Program-made: the position numbers and the translations under genes
Shown here: positions 58,589 through 64,000 of the stretch, piece after piece
Position numbering within the stretch: the first letter of the stretch is position 1
Layout of the letters: the number at the start of each line of letters is the position of its first letter
NCBI GenBank assembly: GCA_038501625.1
Contig: JAZAYU010000010.1
Span: 6,779,380-6,843,379 of the forward strand
Direction of reading: 5' to 3'
Source of the DNA: Corbicula japonica
Lineage: Eukaryota > Mollusca > Bivalvia > Venerida > Cyrenidae
DNA: 64,000 nt
The notes under the pieces: model-generated
What the model saw: the letters and a program-made list of their open reading frames with translations, nothing else
Databases searched by the model: none
What the model was told of the DNA's origin: nothing

Positions 58589-59024
58589 ATATCGTCAGAT
58601 ATGGGGTCTCTGTAATAAACCTTAATCAGGGGTTGTATATATATACTAAGAAATGTGGTAAGTTACGGGTCTTACTTCGATATTATACCTATATGTGTGG
58701 TTCTATAAAAGTTACGGGGTATATATGGTACCCCGCTAATTAAATGTCATTTCTATGCACTATCTGACCTTGTAAGTACTATAAGCTGTAATATAAAAAT
58801 TTGGTTTATGATAAAAAAAAATTTCGGGTTTTTTTTTATAGACCGAAAATAAATTTCGATAATAAACCGTGTTACGGGAATAATGTTTATCGTACTTAAG
58901 AAGTCCGAATATGCATAGAAATGGCATTGAAAATTACGGGGTACCATATATACCCCATTACTTTATAGCACCTCACATAAAGGTGTAATATCGAAATTAG
59001 ACCCGTAACTTACCACATTTCTTA

Positions 59025-59119
<95 letters not shown>

Positions 59120-62100
59120 GGGTCTTATGTTTTCAAGAATGATTTGTTGTTCAGTTCAAATAATGAATGAAAACAACGGTACACTTAGAATTCACTTATG
59201 TTAAGCAGAAATGGCAAACAAATCAATTATCATCTGTGAGCGGATGGACGAAGAAACTCATAATTGTAACAAATGTAACAAGTGACCTTTTAAAGAAGAT
59301 CATACTTTAAATATTAAACAGTTTTTTTTTCTCAAAAACGAAACCTATGTGTTATCAATATAGTTTATAACAATAATGATGCTAGATAAGTAATGAATAA
59401 AGTTCAAACATGCTACATGTATCTGATACTGTTTCGAGCGTGTAAAAATATATATTACCTCACTACCTGTGGCTATTCCTGATATGCATATTTCTTTTTC
59501 TTTGCAGCTACTTTCAGGATTTCACGTCGGTTGAATATGGAAATTGTTACACGATTGCTTCTCCCAAATACATAGCATGGCGGAGCGGACCCTCACATGG
59601 TAACGTATTTAGCGTTGAAACGTACAATACAACATAGAATTTGTTACGCGTTGTGTGTATTTTAGAAATTCAATCATAAACGCATGTTTAAATATTAAAA
59701 TGTTATAAATAAAATAAAAAAAATAAATATAGGGAATTTTTAAAGCCACCGAACACGATAAATATGAAAATATTGCAGGCTCGACATGACTGAGTCTATC
59801 CATAGGCAGTAATGGAAATGCATATTACTGCCAACGCCCCCTAGCCCCGGGTTGAGCGCAACTCAATACTTACACCAATTAACAGTACAATTCCGATCCA
59901 TCCCAAACAATGGTATGCATATGGCTGTGAACATGGAACCTGCAATGCGGTAGTTTCAGATTAATACCACCCCATGTTCAGCGGCGTATGGTCAACAGAT
60001 AAATGAACAATAAAACAATGGGCGGAACTAAACAAAATAGAATTTTAATAAGGGATCTGATAATATACATCCTGCATATTACAGACAACACCAAAGGAAA
60101 AATTTAAACAGCAGGAAGTACTAGTATATTCTAGGGGTGATTGAACAATATCCAAAAATATGTTGAAACCACCGATCTATAAACTGGCCGAAATATTTAA
60201 AAAAAAGTAATTTTAGAAGTACTATTAATATAGTCCATAAATATCGTGCTCAAAGTCCTTCAAAAGACGTTATTGATAACAGCACTGATTTAATGTTAAT
60301 TGATTCTAAAAATTTGTCCCACTTCCTAGTTTAGGTTGCATACCTCGTTCGAAATTTGTCATACAAATTAAGTTCATGTAAAACGCCTCTTGATTTGTTG
60401 AAACATGATTGTTGTGGGAGGAGAGATTAACCGATTAATAGCTAATACAATTGTAACAATATTGACTTTATGTTAAACAAAAGCAGTAGTAATTATATAC
60501 TCGGCCAAAAAAGTTCTGCACACTTGGACATTTTATAAAATACCTTTTTCATTTCACCAGACACAACACAATTATACATATCAAATAAAACAGCAATTCA
60601 AAGCTAAGAATTTAAAAAGTCAAAAATAAAATCCGATCGGTACTTTAAAGGCAATTCATTTTTAAAGTCATTGGAGATAACAACACAAAAGTTGCAAAAA
60701 TCACTAAACTAATAGTGAGTAAATCCACCACGATGAATCGGGCATTCTTCCAAGCATCGTTTCATGGAATTTACCAGCCGACGAATTTTCATTTGTGGAA
60801 TTAGGTTCCATTCGTGAACAAGAATACCAAGTAGATCAACTATCCGACCAACTGCACGTGCTCTATCTTCTTTAGAAAGACGTCTAGGTGAGCGGTTTTG
60901 TCCGACATTCGCCATGACGGTCAAATTAACAGTGTAAACTTTCCTGGGTGACCGTAAGAAATAAATTAATTTGAATTACAAACAATGCTGTTGTGTTTTG
61001 CTAAAAAAGATTGGATGTTGATTACGTTGGTTGGTTGCTTTTTTACACTTAATAAATAGGATGGATTCATTATTAAAGAATGAAAACTGTTCGAATCATC
61101 ACTGAACTGTTATGACATACCTTTTGGCCAGTGAGTGAGACAATGTGATATTTAATTAATACAAATTAAAGTTTGAGTGTTATTCTTTAAATGGCATTGT
61201 ATCAACTATTGATTACTTTCTGTTGCCATCATCACAGTGACAGTGCATTCTTTTAATTGCTTCATGTATACAACATACAACTTTGGCTGCAAAGATTTCA
61301 CACCTCTACCTTGTTAGAGCATATTTTGCAACGTTTGACTGTTGACACCTATCATACTCAAACTGATATTTCTCGGTTATTTACCAACCGATTTTTATCC
61401 AGTTTTCGACTTTAACTCTACAAACAATTAATCTTGATAGAATTGTAAATATTTATACTAGTTGTTTGCTACATTATATAATTTACGCAAAAGAACACTT
61501 GTGTGCAGAACTTATAATAATATCTTAAACATTGTTTGATTATTGCTTCGTACGATGTTCAGATCGGATTGTTAGTGCTTTAATATAAATATGTTTGTTT
61601 CGAAGTTGCTTCTTTTTATGTCTTTTTATGTCAGGACTAAAGCTTACGTTGAATGTTGAAATCGACGAATATGTTCCGAATTTCTCCACCGGATATGGAA
61701 TTCGGATTGTATTTCATGAGCCGGGAACATACCCATTACCTTACCACAAGGGTATTACTCTCAGTCCGGGTACAGAAACCAATATTGGACTTAAAATGGT
61801 ATGTTAACAATTATTAATTGGGGCATGCAATGGAAAACGTATTCCGCCACACGCCCTAATTAATATCCTTATTTCTGAAAGCCACGCCTTGATCTGTTGT
61901 ATGTTTTATCGAAATATGAATTTAAAAAGTAAAGTAATATATTTTTATAATTTCTATTTTTTAAGTAATATGAGAATTATGCAGTTACGTTTTACCATTA
62001 CACATGCAGTATGCATTTGTTTTATACATACCTAAAAAAGATTATTCTAAGCAATCAAATGAAGTAATATCACAGAGAAGTAAACTTGAAAGAAAATCCG

Positions 62101-63343
62101 TTGAAAAAGTGTTTAAACGGAATAAATCCAAAATAAATGAAACTCTGAAACGGTATAATGATATATGTAAACCATCACAAAAACATGCCTTAAACCCCGA
62201 ATTGCAATTATAAATATAAAACAAAATCTTATGTTACTCATCAAATCAATTTCTCAACTAATTTTGTCAATGTTTCATATTAATATTTAAAATATTCCAT
62301 TTTAAAGTTGAAAAATATTTTTGAATAAAGAAAGGAATCACATCTTTTAAACTTGCATAGTCACAATGTTTATAACGTGGCTTATACAAATCAGATGCAA
62401 TTTATTGTGATAATACAAAGAGATTTTACAATTAGATTTTGGACAATGCAAAACATATTAAGACAACGTCAAATACAATTTACAAAATCTAGAAATAGAG
62501 TTTTTCCACATTAGAACATTTTGACAATATAGGCTTAATACTTTTGTCAATAGAATATTAAATCAAGTTCTAGAATAAAAAAAATCTCGCATTTGACTTA
62601 GCAGAGATAACTTGGAAAATAAAAACAAAAGGTTATTGAGGGTTGTGGGAAGAACCCCCAGACAGCAAAAGTTGGCTGAGTCTTCGGCAATAAAACTTAT
62701 TTTGTCAAACTACAGTGCTCCTCGTATAATAACAGATAATAAACTTACAAAATATATTTATTAAAACTTATTCAAAACGACAAGCAAAAACAGAAGGCAG
62801 TCACTACTGCATCAATGTATTTCCCACATATTTTTATGGTGATTTATTCATAAATTAAACAAAATAATTGGCAATGTAAATAGCTAGGCCTAAAAAATTC
62901 CTTAAATTCTATTTTCATCCAATGACAAAAAGTAAGCAACACAAACCACCAATTTAAGTGCCGACGATATCATACTAATAACAAGGTACTTTTGTCTAAC
63001 ACATCTATACAATATGAGCTATTTGTAAAGGTGTGTTTGCCTTAAATTTTCTCGTCATGTAAACAAGAAGAAAAAATATAAAAATGTTGATTTCTCCCTT
63101 CATATTTGAAAGTTCTTTTAAAGGACATGACTTTTATGTTTATGTTTTAAATCATTTGAGAAAGTGTTAACATTAACATCAACAAACGTTATAGGGTACA
63201 TTATTTGTTACCTTCAAAATCAAGATCGTATGTGAATTCTTTGCTGTTTTCAGGTACGTATTTCAAGACTTGGAGAGCCTCATGGAAATTGTATAGAGGG
63301 AGAAGAGTTCGAACGAAAATACAACAAACGATACAGCATAGCT
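48761..63343 (+). CDS. DEG/ENaC (ASIC-like) sodium channel, 3'-partial, 8 exons
   Basis: Eight exons join in phase to 558 codons; the gene continues past the right edge, so the end of the extracellular domain, TM2 and the selectivity filter are not seen. Residues 1-53 are cytosolic with the gating motif L41-H42-G43. TM1 is about 54-77. F99-P-A-I-T-L-C105-N marks the start of the extracellular domain. Residues 131-415 (exon 4) are a cysteine-free insert in the finger region. Conserved family blocks follow: I422-G-H-Q-K-D-D-M, Y453-G-N-C456-Y-T, G474-L-K-L-T-L-N-V and H-E-P-G-T-Y-P, ending with G539-N-C541. The family forms trimeric, usually amiloride-sensitive cation channels in the plasma membrane, gated by protons, peptides or force; the stimulus here is unknown. 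The ASIC1 local disulfide pair (C172-C179) is replaced by A433 and Q440. N-glycosylation sequons occur at N413, N441 and in exon 7. Confidence 0.9.
49200..49385 (+). repeat. pogo-like MITE candidate, copy 2
   Basis: TATACAGTCAAATCTTTCTT, AGCAGCCACACAAGGGAGTC, CAGGTGGCTGTTAATGACAG and AATGTCAGTTTAGGTTCTAT align with 45795-46000. Located in channel intron 1. Confidence 0.5.
50195..50300 (+). repeat. fragment shared with 41890-42010
   Basis: AAATTTAAATGCCCACATGA, ACTGACAACACTATGTGAG and AAATATTTATAAATA match the middle of the 41.65-42.34 kb repeat. It joins directly to repeat R1. Confidence 0.45.
50295..50630 (+). repeat. dispersed repeat R1, copy 3
   Basis: GGGAGCTTTGAAGACC, GCAGGCTCGGTTTGATTGAG, CCGGGTTGAGCGCAACTCAA, CAGTACAATTTTGATCCATC, CCAAACAACGGTATGCAT and ATGTTCAGCGGCGTATGGTC match 59.73-60.05 kb closely. 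In channel intron 1. Confidence 0.8.
53650..53786 (+). CDS. DEG/ENaC exon 2 (residues 34-78, H-G motif and TM1)
   Basis: Acceptor ATTTTAG, donor GTAAGT, ending two bases into a codon. It encodes S-S-S-L-H-G-I-P-K-I-V and the hydrophobic stretch K-V-L-W-C-L-L-F-V-G-T-F-S-I-F-T-I-Q-L. The His-Gly dipeptide upstream of TM1 is a known gating element of the family. Confidence 0.92.
54641..54862 (+). mobile_element. Penelope-like element 3' tail
   Basis: One of the best-preserved tails: CTAGAACCTGGTTTTAACTC, CCCAGTGGCAAATTGTTTTG, CCACTGACCGTTCCAAGGCG, TTTCGTTAATTGTTTGTGGC, CTGTGTGGGGAGGCAGTGTC and CCTGATATGCATATTTCACC. The 85-codon plus frame over it is not a gene. Confidence 0.85.
55212..55310 (+). 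mobile_element. tRNA-derived SINE fragment, copy 3
   Basis: AATTGGAATAGCATTGTTAG, GTGCTGTCGACGTACGTG, a B-box-like GTGTTCGCTTCCC and GGGTGATATAATTTT align with the SINE at 43.94 kb. The A-box end and body are missing. Confidence 0.55.
55333..55486 (+). CDS. DEG/ENaC exon 3 (residues 79-130, FPAxTxCN motif)
   Basis: Acceptor TTTTCAG, donor GTAGTT, ending in phase 0. It encodes the first extracellular strand with F99-P-A-I-T-L-C-N-M-N-P, a DEG/ENaC signature. C105 corresponds to the ASIC1 cysteine that pairs with the cysteine of the Y-G-x-C-Y block (here C456). Confidence 0.93.
55899..56755 (+). CDS. DEG/ENaC exon 4: 285-residue finger insert
   Basis: Acceptor TATTTCAG, donor GTGAGC; it joins exon 5 in phase (CT|G). 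Without splicing the frame would reach TGA at 56757. Residues 131-153 are basic (R134-K-K-R137, K150-Q-K-R153). Residues 154-240 are acidic. R240-W-K-R243 and R329-Y-K-R332 are furin-type sites. Residues 244-320 are Ser/Thr-rich. Residues 322-380 are Gly/Ser/Tyr/Asp repeats with most of thirteen Ser-Gly dipeptides. There are no cysteines. It sits where other DEG/ENaC proteins have their finger domain. Ser-Gly next to acidic residues is the glycosaminoglycan attachment context, and Y-Y-D-Y-Y-D-Y suits tyrosine sulfation; both are inference. Confidence 0.88.
56523..56606 (+). repeat. in-frame 33-bp coding tandem repeat
   Basis: Two 33-bp units (56523-56555 and 56556-56588) each encode Y-Y-D-G-S-G-S-G-S-G-S, followed by a partial unit Y-Y-E-G-S-G to 56606. 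The units differ by one silent base, so the array is recent and likely variable in length. It stays in frame with exon 4. Confidence 0.9.
56885..57910 (+). repeat. degenerate minisatellite, about 60-bp unit
   Basis: About a dozen diverged units contain (A/T)GTGTTTTCAAGAATTATTC, C(G/T)CTCATTGTCATGTCTC, CGCTTGGTTCCAGGGTTTAA or variants. Spacing of the CTTGG core is mostly 55-65 bp. A SINE interrupts it. Frames at 56887-57228 are translated repeat. Confidence 0.75.
57540..57745 (-). mobile_element. tRNA-derived SINE, copy 4 (minus strand)
   Basis: The reverse complement gives a full tRNA-like head: CCCGGCTAGCTCAGTTGGTT (A box), GGGCTAGGCGCTGACGACG, GCGGGTTCGCTCCCAGC (B box). On the same strand, before the head, it has TCTCCCCGCACATTTATTCA, TGTTATCAGTAAAATAACAC and GTTACCGATGTCAAGCAATG, the body sequence of copy 1. 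It is inserted in the minisatellite. Confidence 0.7.
58170..58250 (+). CDS. DEG/ENaC exon 5 (residues 416-443)
   Basis: Acceptor TTCAAAG, donor GTGAGT. It encodes D-V-R-K-E-I-G-H-Q-K-D-D-M-F-Q-S-A-T-F-A-G-R. The G-H-Q-x-D-D-M block is a family hallmark. The two cysteines that usually follow (as in ASIC1 C172 and C179) are A433 and Q440 here. Confidence 0.9.
58518..58581. repeat. (TA)n microsatellite, left tract
   Basis: Uninterrupted TA dinucleotides of about 64 bases. Confidence 0.95.
58645..59026. mobile_element. TIR element (MITE) inserted in (TA)n
   Basis: Terminal inverted repeats of about 115 bp. The left end is ACTAAGAAATGTGGTAAGTT, ACGGGTCTTACTTCGATATT, TATATATGGTACCCCG. The right end gives the same blocks in reverse complement, with TACGGGGTACCATATATACC and AACTTACCACATTTCTTAGT. 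TA flanks both sides, as for Tc1/mariner-type insertion. The 150-bp centre has no coding frame. Confidence 0.8.
59027..59116. repeat. (TA)n microsatellite, right tract
   Basis: Uninterrupted TA dinucleotides of about 90 bases, on the right side of the TIR element. Confidence 0.95.
59468..59494 (+). mobile_element. Penelope-like element tail remnant at a splice acceptor
   Basis: TGTGGCTATTCCTGATATGC followed by ATATTTC matches the last 27 bases of PLE tails at 17.33 and 54.83 kb with one mismatch. It ends 13 bases before the exon 6 acceptor and runs straight into its pyrimidine tract (TTTTTCTTTGCAG). Confidence 0.7.
59508..59599 (+). CDS. DEG/ENaC exon 6 (residues 443-474)
   Basis: Acceptor TTTGCAG, donor GTAACG, ending one base into a codon. 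It encodes S-Y-F-Q-D-F-T-S-V-E-Y-G-N-C-Y-T-I. The Y-G-N-C-Y-T block is a DEG/ENaC signature; C456 is the predicted partner of C105. Confidence 0.93.
59730..60050 (+). repeat. dispersed repeat R1, copy 4
   Basis: TATGAAAATATTGCAGGCTC, CCGGGTTGAGCGCAACTCAA, CAGTACAATTCCGATCCATC, CCAAACAATGGTATGCATAT and ATGTTCAGCGGCGTATGGTC match copy 3 at 50.3 kb nearly block for block. Confidence 0.8.
60498..61512 (-). pseudogene. Tc1-like DNA transposon, internally deleted
   Basis: Inverted ends: AAGTTCTGCACAC at 60511-60523 and GTGTGCAGAACTT at 61501-61513, with TA nearby. The minus frame at 60709-60924 (71 codons) joins an N-terminal helix-turn-helix start (R-R-L-S-K-E-D-R-A-R-A-V-G-R) directly to the transposase C-terminus (E-W-N-L-I-P-Q-M-K-I-R-R-L-V-N-S-M). 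The catalytic DDE core is missing between them. In Tc1-like transposases the N-terminus binds the element ends. The joined frame is open; whether it is expressed is unknown. Confidence 0.75.
61635..61798 (+). CDS. DEG/ENaC exon 7 (residues 474-528)
   Basis: Acceptor TATGTCAG, donor GTATGT, ending in phase 0. It encodes G-L-K-L-T-L-N-V-E-I-D-E-Y, G-Y-G-I-R-I-V-F-H-E-P-G-T-Y-P and L-S-P-G-T-E-T-N-I-G, the conserved extracellular core (palm and ball region) of the family. N-F-S is a glycosylation sequon. Confidence 0.94.
62010..62213 (+). other. possible alternative 3' exon of the channel gene
   Basis: An AG acceptor (ACACATGCAG) at 62000-62009 would open a 67-codon frame in phase with exon 7, ending TAA at 62211-62213. 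AATAAA follows at 62324-62329. The frame is Lys/Asn/Ser-rich without motif. In A-rich DNA this can occur by chance. If used, it would give a truncated product lacking TM2. Confidence 0.25.
62795..62872 (+). mobile_element. decayed Penelope-like element C-terminal fragment
   Basis: TCACTACTGCATCAATGTAT, TTCCCACATATTTTTATGGT and GATTTATTCATAAA align with the Y-G-D-L region of the PLE at 45.44 kb. No tail follows. Confidence 0.4.
63254..63343 (+). CDS. DEG/ENaC exon 8 (residues 529-558), last exon in window
   Basis: Acceptor TTTTCAG, donor GTAAGT, phase 0 at both ends. It encodes V-R-I-S-R-L-G-E-P-H-G-N-C-I-E-G-E-E-F-E-R-K-Y-N-K-R-Y-S-I-A. The P-x-G-N-C block is the first cysteine of the family's thumb cluster. 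The remaining thumb cysteines and TM2 must lie to the right. Confidence 0.9.
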
Positions 63344-64000
63344 GTAAGTGTTCGTAATTTCATTCCGTCTTGCAATCCAGAATGAAATGTTTAAACTTTA
63401 AATCATTTACTTTATAACTTTTTCGGTACACAATTGTATGAAGTTTATATGTTTCAAAGATGTTTGATCATCGCGGTAATAACATAGCAACAAAATTAAA
63501 CGGGATCTGATGTTTGTTTTGTTAAATGACTACAATAAATTATCAATGCAATGATCATTAAAACTTCTCTCATTGAAACTTCTCTCAGTTATTTAGTGAC
63601 TTCTAACACATTCCCACATGCATTGCATTGAGCCGACCGTGAAAAAGTACTCAAAATATCACCGCTACGAGTCTGTTTCCCTTGCATGACGTAATTTATC
63701 TTTCTTTCACATCATGGATCAGTCCTTTGACGAGCTGACTTATCGAAGTAGAGCCAACCGTTTTAGAAATTTGTGTTTGAATTGAAAAAAATAGCGACCG
63801 GTGATAGATCGCATGAATGTCGCGGAATATCGTTCTGATGTTTAGACATATATTAAGAGGGTCGTATAGTTGCGCATCTGAACCCAGCCCCGTGATAAAT
63901 CATGTGATTTCTCACCAGAGACTTTTTTTATTTTAGAAATAACTTAACGATTACTGCTTCATTTAAAATACTTCAAATTAAAAGTAAAATAACGATTACC
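63344..64000 (+). other. DEG/ENaC intron 8, incomplete
   Basis: Starts with donor GTAAGT. AT-rich, no further in-phase exon recognised before the window edge. Confidence 0.6.

Larger units (their letters stand above)
58251..59507 (+). other. DEG/ENaC intron 5
   Basis: Dominated by (TA)n tracts (about 58518-58581 and 59027-59116) around an inverted-repeat element. A PLE remnant lies just before the exon 6 acceptor. The 133-codon frame at 58342-58743 reads through (TA)n and is not a gene. Confidence 0.75.
59600..61634 (+). other. DEG/ENaC intron 6
   Basis: Contains repeat R1 (59730-60050) and an internally deleted Tc1-like element (60498-61512). The rest is AT-rich. Confidence 0.75.
61799..63253 (+). 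other. DEG/ENaC intron 7
   Basis: AT-rich. It contains a possible alternative terminal exon at 62010-62213, a decayed PLE fragment near 62795-62872, and A/T runs. Confidence 0.7.

Noticed and set aside
58342..58743. 133-codon plus-strand open frame
   Set aside because: It reads through a (TA)n microsatellite (Ile-Tyr repeats) and into a MITE arm inside a channel intron. It is not protein-like outside the repeat.

Overview
This window looks like invertebrate nuclear DNA. It is AT-rich, has long introns with GT/AG borders, and is packed with decayed transposable elements. The mix of Penelope-like retroelements, a CR1/L2-like LINE with a PHD-like finger, short fold-back elements, an ankyrin/cGAS-like receptor and an invertebrate-type DEG/ENaC channel suggests a lophotrochozoan, most likely a bivalve mollusc. 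This is inference from gene and repeat content; the species cannot be named from sequence alone.

Two host genes are well supported. (1) An intronless minus-strand gene at 37792-40506 encodes 904 residues: about ten ankyrin repeats followed by a Mab-21/cGAS-like nucleotidyltransferase domain with all catalytic residues in place. It is a candidate cyclic-dinucleotide-producing innate immune sensor. (2) A plus-strand, multi-exon DEG/ENaC (ASIC-like) sodium channel gene runs from 48761 past the right edge. Eight exons (558 codons) were placed by splice sites and reading phase. They cover the N-terminal His-Gly gating motif, TM1, the FPAxTxCN motif and much of the extracellular domain; TM2 lies outside the window. 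Its exon 4 inserts about 285 cysteine-free residues into the extracellular finger region, with two R-x-K-R cleavage-type sites, thirteen Ser-Gly dipeptides and a Tyr/Asp-rich tract. This is the most unusual feature of the window.

The rest is mobile DNA. 1-37 kb: 136-bp perfect-arm palindromic elements (four copies here and one at 37.1 kb), many 5'-truncated Penelope-like element (PLE) tails, the longest PLE copy (7.5-9.07 kb), repeats carrying TGACGTCA motifs (10-14 kb and 27.4 kb), a TTAA-flanked inverted-repeat element (13.1-13.6 kb), a 3.8-kb inverted-repeat insertion that splits a PLE copy (16346-20171), a triplet microsatellite (22.0 kb), a degenerate LINE (22.86-26.07 kb), an ACG-rich tract (29.15-29.83 kb) and tandem repeats (30.3-30.66 kb). 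40.5-48.7 kb: PLE fragments, tRNA-derived SINEs with a long G-run, and a fold-back element. Introns of the channel gene (48.9-63.2 kb) hold a minisatellite interrupted by a SINE, a MITE inside (TA)n, an internally deleted Tc1-like element and PLE remnants, one of them immediately upstream of the exon 6 splice acceptor.

Most short ORFs in the window are chance readings of AT-rich or repeat DNA. No tRNA, rRNA or CRISPR locus was found.
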